Shown: positions 1 through 9,856 of the stretch, in pieces | Numbering within the stretch: position 1 is the stretch's first letter | Layout: each line of letters begins with the position of its first letter | Source of the DNA: Actinomucor elegans | Taxonomy: Eukaryota; Mucoromycota; Mucoromycetes; Mucorales; Mucoraceae | Length of the DNA stretch: 64,000 bases | Reading direction: 5' to 3' | Assembly (NCBI GenBank): GCA_026027325.1 | Contig: JAMSLZ010000018.1 | Span: forward strand, 248,001-312,000 | Made by a program: the position numbers and the translations under genes | Notes under the pieces: generated by a model | The model's input: the letters and a program-made list of their open reading frames with translations, nothing else | What the model was told of the DNA's origin: nothing | The model's database searches: none

Positions 1-2943
1 CCCCACAGCTGCCAACCTCGATCTCAAAACGCTCATTCATGGACGATGTCTACTTGGAAGATGGCCCTTTATTTCGAGCTACAATAAAGCAACTCGAAGA
101 TCGAACTGCTGCTCTCAAAATATCTTTGAAGCGCATTATTAAATCAGCAGCAGCTTCATTGGAAGTGAGGCGGCAGTTGACCCGTGCAGATGAAGCTTAT
201 TTCGATGCTTTGCGCGAAACACAATGTATAGAGCCTTTAATGAGCCATTATCTAACTCAAGCATGGCATACAATTCAGGAAGAACGCAACCAACTTGACG
301 AATCCTTATCGAGTCATCTGGTGGATCCATTGAAGCGATATTATGATGAAGATATCAAAGTAGCCGAGTTAAAACGGCGCCAGTTTGAAGAAGAGAGCAA
401 AGAATACTATGCATCGTTAGCTAAATTCCTCAAAACAAAGAAAAGTGAATCAATGCGAGAACTGCAAAAGAAACAAGACTTGAAAAAACGCAAGTTTGAT
501 CTTGCTCGGTTTGATTATCTGGGTTTTTTGTTGGATTTACACGGCGGTAAGAAGGAAAATGAGATCTTGTTCTGTATTGCCGATAATACAATTCGTGATA
601 TCAATTACTACGAGACGATTTCTAGCAAGATTCAAGCTGAAAAGCCTGGCTTGAACGAATTGATGACCATTATGGTTGAAAACTCGCGAGAGCAAGAAGT
701 AATGGCAGCTGAAAGAGCAACCAAGCGAAAACAACTAGTTACAATGTGTAACATTAATAATGAAGTGGTCGTGGATCAACAACTAAAAGAAGACATTAGT
801 CCTTTGGAGCCGACGCGAGATCAATTACTAATGATGGGGCGTAAAAAAGAAGGTTTCTTGTTTGCAACTTCAAAGCCTTCAAAAAGTTCGGGGTTCGATG
901 TTACATCCTCTTCTGTAACTTGGCACAAGTAAATATAAAGGAGCTAAATGATATAGTACATACTTAACGATTTCATAGATACTGGTGTGTATTGAGTGGT
1001 GGAAAACTACACGAATATTCCAACTGGAAGCGCCATTTAGAAGCTCATATCGAACCAATCAATCTTAGATTTGCAACTGTACGGGAGGCACGTAATGCAG
1101 AGCGTCAGTTCTGTTTTGAAGTTATCACACCTCAACTAAGAAGAATCTATCAAGCTACTTCTCAAGAAGAAGCTTCTAGCTGGATTGGCACTATTCACAA
1201 CTCGATAGAAAGTGTACTGAAGGGTACAAGCAGTTCAGCTAACCTGTTTGAACTGACAGCCTCGAGATCAGCTACGCTCAGACGTCACGGTAGATCACTC
1301 AGTGGAGCATTCAAATCTGGATTTGCTGCTGTTGCAGCAGCAACTGGCAATTCATCAACGCCAGGGGTAACACCTTCTCCAAGTCAATCGACTTCCGCTA
1401 TCAAAAGCCGTAAAAGACAATCGACAATGGATAGTACTTGTTCAACACCTATTACATCTAACACAAGCTCACCTAGTTCAAGCAATATGCAATCTCCATC
1501 AGAAGGAGCAGAACTGTTAGTATCCGCTTCCGCGAGTCCCAATGAGCGATTTCGATGGTCTGGCTTTAGTTTTGGTAGCTTACACGACAAGAATACGATC
1601 AAACAGCAGCAAGCACCATTGTCTACTATTCAGCAAAGTAACAATAACAATGGCAATTATGTCTTTTCTTCATTACCAAATTCCGAAGCAAACACACGCT
1701 TACTAGCTATTCTAAGAGAAGATCCATCCAACCACTGCTGTGCCGATTGTGGAGCCAAGGACCCAGACTGGTGCTCTTTGAATCTAGGCATTTTATTGTG
1801 TATAGGTACGTAAACTCGTAAGAAAAAGGAGGTCAATTAATTCATATCTCGCTATTAGAATGCTCGGGTATACATCGAAGTCTGGGTACACACATTTCCA
1901 AGATACGTTCATTGACATTGGATAGCACTTCTTATACACCTGATATTATTGAACTACTCAAAGCTGTTGGTAATGCACGATCCAATGTCATTTGGGATGG
2001 TCGTTTTGATACCATCAAATCAAACAAGAAAGAAGATCTTTCTCGTCCTAGTTCAACCGACACTCGCTCTGCAAAACTAGCCTACATTCAAGCAAAGTAT
2101 GTAGGCAGGAACTTTGTCAAGAAACCTAACTTGGAAGACGAACAGGATGCAGATCAAATACTATTCGAAGCTATTGATGACGATAACATACCTAGAGCTC
2201 TGTATGCTCTGGCTTTAGGTGCCAATGTCAATGCTTCCAAAGCCAATTACACAAAATCACCACGCATATCTCTCTTTCTTGATCCTCAGCCGACTCGATC
2301 ATCCATCCAATCTTATGCTGCATATTTGATGAATCATTTAGACAATGACGATACCTCCTCTCAAAAGTACCAAATAGCAGATGATACAGAGGAAGAAAAG
2401 CAGGATTATATCGTGCGTTTTGCTTTACATTACGCCCTACTTCATGGCCGAGAAGCCAGTAACGATGAACTGTTTAGTGTGCCACAAAGCACACCACTTG
2501 TCATTTGCAGCAGTAGCAGTTCTACAACCAACAATACAGATAGATCATCCATTCTGTCATCCTCTTCTGAATCATCCGTTGTGCACAAGAGAAAGTTTAT
2601 CTTTCCAATGGCTGAGCTGCTATTGCAGAATGGAGCAGATACAAGTATTGTTGATCCCAAAACTGGGCACACATTAGCAGATCTCGTAGGCATGGGCTCA
2701 GTAGTGAATGATGATGCGATTGCATATATCAACTTGAAAAATACGGCACGAGGACAATCGACTATCACTCGATCAAGTACCATCTTGAATCATCATTTGA
2801 TGAACCTTCAAATTCAACAGCTAGAAGACGAGGAATATAGTATTGATAGTAATCATGATACCAAAACTGAAGATATACCACCGCCTTTACCTCCTAAAAA
2901 CGATCATCATCTTGCTTCCTTTGTTCAAGATACCACCATCTAA
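1..2943 (+). CDS. BAR-PH-ArfGAP-ankyrin protein (ACAP/Csx2-like), 5' partial
   Basis: This is an Arf GTPase-activating protein, expected to stimulate GTP hydrolysis on Arf at curved endomembranes. Exons read as <3-928, 979-1805 and 1859-2943; introns are 50 and 53 bp and phases join cleanly. The first exon is a charged helical BAR region (LFRATIKQLE). The first junction restores a PH start, KYWCVLSGGKL, and the PH domain ends near WIGTIHNSIE. A serine-rich linker follows. The second junction completes the ArfGAP zinc finger (CADCG, then 16 residues after the second Cys to a CIEC pair) and GIHRSLG, which holds the catalytic arginine. The C-terminus has ankyrin-like stretches (ALALGANVNA, LLLQNGADTS) and a proline tail PPPLPPK, a possible SH3 ligand. 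The domain order matches metazoan ACAPs and fission yeast Csx2. The reading frame is open to base 3, so the true start lies outside the window. Confidence 0.93.
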
Positions 2944-3225
2944 TTATATTACATACTTTCTAAGCGCGTAGCTTCTTATTTATTCTTTTAATCTCTTACT
3001 ATTTAAACATGTTCTACCTTTGTAATAAACGCAGCAAGATCCCTTCCTTGAAAGGCTTAGTCTGAATGCTTATAGTTGCAGAAATTCATCTCCTATCTGT
3101 ATTACATGTCATTGATTTACCACCACCTGGTTTATTACCTTTTTGATCCAATACAAAAGAGATTGTTTTATATGCGAGGTTATCTTTTTATTACACTATA
3201 TACATCCAATGATCCTCGGGTACTA

Positions 3226-5597
3226 TTAATCACTTATTTTAAGAAAATTATGTTCCAGCGCTTCGGCTGCTGTAATTCTCGTGGTATTATCCAAGTCCAA
3301 ACAACGGTTCAATAAATCCAAAGCATTTTGGTAATCTACAGGGTCCCAAGTAGCAATTCTTTCTTTATGAAGCGCTTCACACAACTTGCTCCATGGATGG
3401 CGGTTCGAAGATACAAAAATGTTGGTTATAAAGGATCGATCTAGTCCACGGATAAGTATTCTATCACAACTTTGATTTACTGCACTAAACTTACTGTATT
3501 TCGCTGCTGCTTCTTTCATTTCTTTGTATCCAAAGATCTGTGTCAATTCTACTAGCGCGTCTGATTCATCATTGGCTAAAAAAAAAGGGAATCGACCAGT
3601 CAAAAAGCAGAGTAATATCACTCCAGCAGACCAAATATCAATCGCTATGGAGAGTAAATTGGTTTAAGCTTTTGGCAATCATCACCACATAGCACTTACC
3701 ACAGGTTTGGTATGTTACACGCATCAAAACTTCGGGAGCCCGAAATCCTCGAGTGCCAGCACGGTTTGCTCGGATAATCATACGTGGATCATTTCGAATG
3801 TATCCAGGGATGCGCCTTGGCCCAGATGTCGCACCAGCGCTCGTTGATGTCGATGCTGTAGTTGATAATGACGCAGAAGAAGCATGAGCAGAGGTTAGAT
3901 TAGTTAGCGAGGAAGCAATAGTGGCGCCTGAGCCAGCACGATTCTCTTTGTTAGTCAGCTGAGCCAAAACAGAATGGGAACTAGCAACGACAGTTGATCC
4001 GGGTTTGTTAGATAAGACTGAGCTACTACTGTTGGGTTGCGCAAATATGTTGAACTTGGAAGATTGAGCAAGCTTTTGTACTTTTTCTTCTAAAGCTTTG
4101 GAGTCTTCCTCAGTCTATGCATAGATGATTAGTAGGGAGGTCCTAATCCAATCTATTAGAATGATATACCTCAGCTAACCCAAAATCAATCAAATAACCT
4201 GTTCTCTTCCGACAGTTGTATAGAAAGTTATTGGGCTTTACGTCTCGATGTAGTATTTTATGCTTATGCAATTGTTCAAGTGCTGTAAATAGAGATTTCA
4301 TATAGTATTTAATATCTACCATATTCATATCATAGTATGTTTTCCTGAAATCATCGTGTTGGATATATGGCATTACTACAAAAACTTGATCTTGCTGACG
4401 GAATGCAGTAATCAATGGTGATATACATTTGCTTCCTTTCAGTTTACGTAGGATTTCTATCTCATTAGCAATTCGTCTTGGACTGCTTGTATGGTATATA
4501 CGTTTTAGTGCGACAAATTCGCTTAAAACTTTGTTATTAGGTGATGGCGGTGAAGCACTTGCTTCTCGGACGGGTGTAGATGCTGGCGAAACAAATGAAT
4601 GATGTGCACTATTCAGCAGTTGAGGCTCCCAATCTTCGTTATTATAGAGATCTCGGCGCAGGTCTTGGGCTTTATACACTGTACTAAAGGTGCCTTCGCC
4701 AATCTTATTAATGATCTTGTAATAGTTGGGTAGACCTCGAACGGTTGTCATAAGATGCTCTATTTCTTTAGCAACGCGAGCTTCTTCTTCCTCCTTGGTA
4801 GGCTTTTCAGCGTTTTTTGATGCATCCACTTCCTCTTTCTCGTCCTCGGTACCTTTATCTTGAGGTTCTATGGTTTTGGTTCGCTCTTCCTTTGTACTAT
4901 CAATTGTCATCTTGTGTAATTCAATCTGCACTTGAAGATCCAAGGATTTGGGTTCTTGTAGTTTACCTTGTGTTGGTAATTGTGCCGTTTTCTTTGCTGG
5001 ATATTGATTTAACTCTTCTCTTACAGGACTTTTGATCTTGGATAGAGGTTCTGTAGATGCTTCTTGCCATGAATCAGAGTTTGCCTCATCCATATCTTGT
5101 TCTGTTGCCGTTTTCTTCAAGAGTTCCATGTATTCCTGACTCTTAGCCGGTCGCAGTATCTTTGTAGGCAGTTGCTGGTCCTGAGGATCATCTAGTTTTC
5201 GTTTCAAAAGCATGTTTCTCCGTGGAGCTGCTATGATACTTTTGTCAGGTGCCATGTTGAGCACAGGACTCTTAGTTTTAAATTGTTCTTTTGACATGGT
5301 AGCTTCATGCCAAGCATCAGAATGCATTTTCGGTGATAAAGTCAAGCGATGCGGTGATATATGATACATGCTTGCTACATGAGGCCGCTGTGGCGCTGAA
5401 TCGGGTGTAATGCAGTACTTCTCAGCTACTCGCACTCTGCACAATTGCACCTCGTCGTTTGGATCGAGATCTTCTGCTAGTATTCTAGACTTTCTGCGCA
5501 GCGTAGTCGTAGGGCTGCTGTTGCTAGCAGAAGGAGAAGAAGCATTGACGATGGGAATGCCTCGGTCGTCTTTTCTGCTCGGTGAATCGCTTTTCAT
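3226..5597 (-). CDS. CDC7: Cdc7/Hsk1-type DDK protein kinase
   Basis: This is the catalytic subunit of Dbf4-dependent kinase, which phosphorylates Mcm2-7 to fire replication origins in the nucleus. On the minus strand the exons are 5597-4170, 4114-3700 and 3644-3226, giving 753 residues. Visible motifs: glycine loop GEGTFSTVYK, lysine in FVALKRIYH, catalytic loop HRDVKPNNFLY, DFG motif as IDFGLAE, and the activation end GTRGFRAPEVL. A long Ser/Thr/Asn-rich insert lies between DFG and APE; kinase inserts at this place are a hallmark of Cdc7. An N-terminal extension of about 280 residues is disordered, with many SP/TP and Lys/Glu stretches. I start at MKSDSPSRK (5597) rather than the in-frame Met at 5663, because the upstream part looks like leader sequence. 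An ACGCGT box lies 71 bp upstream. The gene converges on the ArfGAP gene (282 bp between stops). Confidence 0.95.
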
Positions 5598-5667
5598 TCT
5601 ATATTTAATAAAAAGCAGATTAAAGATAGTTTTTTTTTGTTGGTCCAACAGCACTAAAATCACGTTA

Positions 5668-5673
5668 ACGCGT
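5668..5673 (-). promoter_or_regulatory. MCB-like box (ACGCGT) upstream of CDC7
   Basis: The hexamer ACGCGT, in context ACGCGTCA, sits 71 bp upstream of the CDC7 start codon. In yeasts MCB elements bind MBF and drive G1/S expression of replication genes. The motif is seen directly; its use here is inferred. It is palindromic, and roughly ten other copies occur in the window, several of them in introns or coding sequence. Confidence 0.45.
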
Positions 5674-6543
5674 CAAGGGAGTTTGAATCGTTTTGTTTCC
5701 TGCAACTGCGTGAAGAGGTCTTGAAACCATGCTCATAAGTGAATCAAGCTCTGAAAGATCTTGCCACTATCCAGTAACTGCCTTTGATGATATATAATGG
5801 TCGAATATAATTCATTCCATTGGTTTATACGTGTTGGTAATGAAATACTAGACACGTCCAATTGGTGGGTAAACACTATAGTGCTTCATTATGAATCGAT
5901 TAAAACGAATATAATATGTTTTCAGTCATCCTATCCCCTATAAGCCATTTTATCCAACCTCTAAATATCAAGCATGTCTGCTTGCATTACAACATGGTCT
6001 GTCAATTTTAAATATCCAGATAACCTCTCTGATTTGGTTTTTTGAATAATTAATTAATTAAAAAAAGAAAAACAAAAACTTGTGTTTATCAAGCTTTTAG
6101 TGGCAAATTGAAGGATATAAAGGCTTATCTTGTTGCTTTACAACCTTTGAAGCTACAATAACATAGGGATCGTTTGGTTCAATAATTGTCTGTTATATGT
6201 TTTATAAGATAAGCATACTAAATAATGTTAATTATATTTACAGCAAAACGCATAATAGTGTAGCATTAGTAACCATGCCTCTCAAGCGTCATTTTTAGTA
6301 TTGAATAAATGATGGAAAAACTCGCTACTACCGCGATCAGAATGTTCTGCATTATTGGTTGTTGATAACTTAACAAATTATGGAGCCTGCCTATATACAA
6401 TAACTCGAATACATAGTTTTTGAACTGACATTGCACCCAATGAATAGTTTTTTAGAATGAACTGCTGTATTTATTGGAATATTTGGTTAGCTGAGACCAG
6501 TTGATATAAAATGTTAGATTCTTCCTTTGAATTCACCTATTTG

Positions 6544-6587
<44 letters not shown>
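6544..6587. repeat. Poly(A) tract, 44 bases
   Basis: An uninterrupted run of 44 A on the plus strand lies about 290 bp downstream of the ubiquitin-like gene's stop codon. No duplicated flanks or coding remnants next to it suggest a retroposed insertion. Confidence 0.95.
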
Positions 6588-6589
<2 letters not shown>

Positions 6590-6876
6590 ATATGATTGAA
6601 ACGGAATGATACCTGGTTAATCAAATATATCAAAGCCAAGATAATTCTGATGCAATGCTTTGGACTAATAACTTCGGCAGTCGCCCTGTATTATGATTTA
6701 TCATTCTTTCTTATCATCACATATGTACATCAATTGGAAAAGTAAAGTGTTTTTTTTTTATTTATAATGATGAATCATTTAACTATAAGTATTCATTTAA
6801 AAGGTATGTATTTTGAAATAGCGTAATGAATAGATGAAAATACTATGATAGTTTTATATCAATATGTATTTGCCTT

Positions 6877-7482
6877 TCATGCAGTAAAGAAACTTGCTGC
6901 TGCTTTCATATGACTATTATTTTGATAAACTTGTAGTTTATACAACTTATCTGTACCCCAACTGATAGGTTCATCAGTCAAAACACCTCCGCCATTGTCA
7001 AGATCGCCTCCACCACGAAGACGAAGGACTAAAAAGAGGGCAGAATCTGGGAGAATCTTGTAATCTTTCAATTTAAAGCTATTATGGAGCTGCTTTCCCC
7101 CATAGATGAGCTGCTGATGCTCTACTTGAACACCATGAAGCCTTTCAACTTTTCTCTTTACCATTTCTACTGTGTCATCTGGGCTGACTTGGATTTGAGT
7201 GGTTTTACCTGACATTGTCTTTAAAAAGATGGTCATATCAGTAGCGCCACCAAGGTACTTTCCTGCCATTTGCAATATGCAATTGTCGTGTAGTCTGTAA
7301 TACGATATAGCTTGATTGTTGCACAACTCTTTTCCATTGAAAAGAAGCACCTGCATATTAGATGGAATACCGTCACATTTCTCAATTTGAAGCTTCAGGT
7401 CCTGGACCAAAGAGGATGGCTCAGTCACCACGTAAATATCTTGTCCCAAGATTGTTTTGATAGTAAGCGGTAAAAGCTCCAT
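6877..7482 (-). CDS. Tandem diverged ubiquitin-like protein with C-terminal tail
   Basis: An intronless 201-residue protein made of two ubiquitin-like folds. Domain 1 (about residues 1-80) is highly diverged and ends in YLGG. Domain 2 (about 83-159) is clearly ubiquitin-like: it starts MTIFLKTMSGKTT, keeps GGKQL around the Lys48 position and ends LVLRLRGGG, the di-glycine end used for conjugation. The lysine expected at the Lys63 position is missing. A tail of about 40 residues follows the glycines, so a protease would have to cleave it before the C-terminus could be conjugated. The start at 7482 (MELLPL) is chosen because the fold begins there; the in-frame upstream Met at 7602 overlaps the TATA box and leader. 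Whether it is a modifier, a decoy or a degenerate polyubiquitin copy cannot be told from sequence. Confidence 0.85.
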   Translation of the reverse strand: MELLPLTIKTILGQDIYVVTEPSSLVQDLKLQIEKCDGIPSNMQVLLFNGKELCNNQAISYYRLHDNCILQMAGKYLGGATDMTIFLKTMSGKTTQIQVSPDDTVEMVKRKVERLHGVQVEHQQLIYGGKQLHNSFKLKDYKILPDSALFLVLRLRGGGDLDNGGGVLTDEPISWGTDKLYKLQVYQNNSHMKAAASFFTA

Positions 7483-7560
7483 GTTGTATGTATAGAGGAG
7501 TAAGCGGCGATAGATAGAAGAGAGAGAGAGAGAAAGGATGGTATGCAATGTGCCTTTTGC

Positions 7561-7568
7561 TTTATATA
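7561..7568 (-). promoter_or_regulatory. TATA box of the ubiquitin-like gene
   Basis: On the minus strand the sequence reads TATATAAA about 80 bp upstream of the chosen start, followed by a purine/pyrimidine-biased leader containing an AG dinucleotide run (about 7519-7535). Position and sequence fit a core promoter and support the downstream start. Confidence 0.6.
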
Positions 7569-7681
7569 GAGCCCTGGTACATGGCAGAACTAAATTTTGC
7601 ATGATTTTGATATATATGACCGGGAATCTATCAACTTGTTTTATTAGACACCTTGTGCTGAATTCCGTTTGGGCACAAATA

Positions 7682-7683
<2 letters not shown>

Positions 7684-7717
<34 letters not shown>
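7684..7717. repeat. Poly(T) tract, 34 bases
   Basis: A run of 34 T (A on the minus strand) about 200 bp upstream of the ubiquitin-like gene. Such poly(dA:dT) tracts disfavour nucleosomes, so it may help keep the promoter open; that role is inferred. Confidence 0.95.
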
Positions 7718-7722
<5 letters not shown>

Positions 7723-7820
7723 TCATAACAGTCTTAATTAAGCACACGGTGCTTTTACACTTTTATTGCCTGGACCTGATCAAATTATCATATGTTTAGT
7801 GCTAAAAAAGCCTTTTGGGG

Positions 7821-8320
7821 TCAAAGGGGGAAATGCGTTAGAAGAAAAGTGTGGTAGCTATAGATTTTTGTTAATTCAGCGAATAAATAGAAAGCTGTGT
7901 AATTATGGGCAGAAAGAGATAAAGGCGGTTCGCAATGTTGTATGACGCCAACTTCGGATAGTAAACGGAAGAGAATAGGCCAGATAAAAGACCAGTAATG
8001 TTTGAGGTTATCACATCTGGATGGAGGCTTGGGAAGTTTGTTAAGGATATGAAATATAAGATCTTGAATTGTTAGAGGAATATGGAGTTTTAGATGCATT
8101 CGTAGGCAATGAATGATATGGTGTTTGGTTAGGCAGTAGGTTTGGCATTGGCATTGGCATTGGCATTGGCATTGTCGATGGCTTCCACCAGGTAGCCATC
8201 CTAATCACCAGCAAATGCAACAACCTCTTTCTACTGTCGTCATAGTTAGCCAAAAGTTTGGATCAATAGTGAGGGCCTTGCGGCATAGAGAAAGAAGTCT
8301 AGAGTGTCGATTGATCATAG
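7821..8320 (-). pseudogene. Possible degraded gene remnant, family not recognised
   Basis: Three stretches on the minus strand look protein-like but lie in different frames. One reads MINRHSRLLSLCRKALTIDP near 8320-8250. A second covers about 8253-8120 (LLHLLVIRMATWWKP). The third covers 8099-7821 (HIPLTIQDLIFHILNKLP, then WSFIWPILFRLL). A GGCATT x5 repeat lies inside the second stretch. I could not join the frames with convincing splice sites. This may be a decayed helical protein gene or chance open frames; I do not recognise the family. Confidence 0.22.
8144..8173. repeat. GGCATT hexanucleotide repeat, 5 copies
   Basis: Five exact tandem copies of GGCATT. On the minus strand they would encode alternating Met-Pro in the longest open frame, which looks artificial and argues against that frame being a functional protein. 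Confidence 0.95.
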
Positions 8321-9856
8321 CAGAAGAGAGATTTTCCTTAAGATAGGTGTGTTTGTACTAGCGGAATGTTGTAGAAGGTATGGGAGTTTTATTTCTTTTT
8401 GCACACCATAACACTTTTGTTGCTTTGGTCGAACTCTTTTATTATCAAGAACCTGTTATCAAATGAATACGTCTAAAGCGCAAGTTTATATATCATTGGT
8501 CTATATATATGCCAATTCGTGTTTTGAAATAATGTAATATCTTTTATGTCAAATGCTCTGGTGTAGAATCTTACCATTGGTCAAAAGCATGCGATTGGCA
8601 CTCTTGTAGAACAACTTTGAGAAGGCAATATTCTCACCATCAAAGAGCCAATACTTTGGTATTACTCAGAGACACCAACTTATTATTATAAGACAGTAAC
8701 TCTGTATAGCTTTTTTTTTATATATACTCGACTTTTTCTTCAAAATGAGACCTATTTCATCAATTATCCTCTTAGAGCCAGAACCATATGGAACTCTTCA
8801 TCTTTTTCCAAATACAAACTACTCAAAGCATCGTTGACATATAGTCTTTTACCTTCGAAAATGAGACACATCCTATTTGACGGTATACTTGTTCATAGTT
8901 GTACCTGATACTGGGACTATACACCTGTAAAGGCTAGTTCTACATATATATGTACTTTTTAGATAGCCATAATTGTTATCATAAGAAATTGAATATTACT
9001 CCTTTTCAGTACTACAAAAATTGTAAAATTGTCTTTAATATCGAAATCAGACAGTTACTTTGAGTCTTTTAAGACGAAACTATAGAAAATTAAACATTGC
9101 TCTTTACTTAAATAACTAATGGGTATTCTAATCTACTTCTTAAACACCTTAACTCTATAATAAGGCTTTAAACATTGATGTAAAAGTCCTTGAATCCAGA
9201 TAATAATCTAATATATACTCGCATATAGAAAAAACAGAAAGATTGGTGATGTACCCAAAAAGCTGGTCTTTGATTTAACAGTATTCGCTACAAAGGCATA
9301 CGCGTTTTAATGGAGTTTCCTTCCTAGATCTCGTTTGAAGAGATGCTATTAAAAAAACAGTATTTGTAGGAAACTTGAACTGATAATTTTTGTTCTGTCA
9401 AGAATGCGATAGCAGATTACTTAAATGTTGGAACAGGTAAAGGAATACAACTATTGCTTCAGGTACGTAATATATAAGGGGAAAAAATGCAAGTGAATAA
9501 TGACATCCTTCAACCTCATGACAATACAATGGATAATAGATCAAGGCTTGAATTTTTGATAACCGCTTCAAGCTTCTTCGTACCATTTCAAGTGGCTGCT
9601 TAACGATATGTCTCACATTATGATAACACAATTATGAATAATAAAAAGAAAAAGAAAAAAAAAATGAAACTGGGCCCTCTCAACTATCAAAGCTGGATTC
9701 AAATTCGCGCAAGTAGTGGTTTGCATTAATTGCTTAAACGACAATTCGTATGTGAATACAAGTGGCTTATGCTTAAGTAAGGTCCTCGGATTTGTTTGTT
9801 CATACAGTTATATATTTTTTCCTTTATTCATTCCTCAATTAATACCCAAATTTCTA
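8321..9856. other. Intergenic; no gene seen
   Basis: AT-rich sequence between the possible remnant and the zinc-finger gene. It contains small open frames only, including a hydrophobic one on the minus strand at 9398-9631 with no recognisable features. The last 100-150 bp probably hold the promoter and leader of the zinc-finger gene. Confidence 0.55.

Larger units (their letters stand above)
5598..6876. other. Intergenic, CDC7 promoter side; no gene seen
   Basis: About 1.3 kb between CDC7 and the ubiquitin-like gene, both on the minus strand. It holds the MCB-like box and a 44-base A run. Only short reading frames are present, without good splice signals or recognisable protein sequence. Confidence 0.6.

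Noticed and set aside
6544..6587. Poly(A) tail of a retrotransposon
   Set aside because: No reverse-transcriptase remnant or target-site duplication adjacent; long A/T runs are frequent throughout the window.
9398..9631. Minus-strand membrane-like frame of 77 codons
   Set aside because: No orthologous features and no upstream exons; lies in the leader region of a well supported plus-strand gene.
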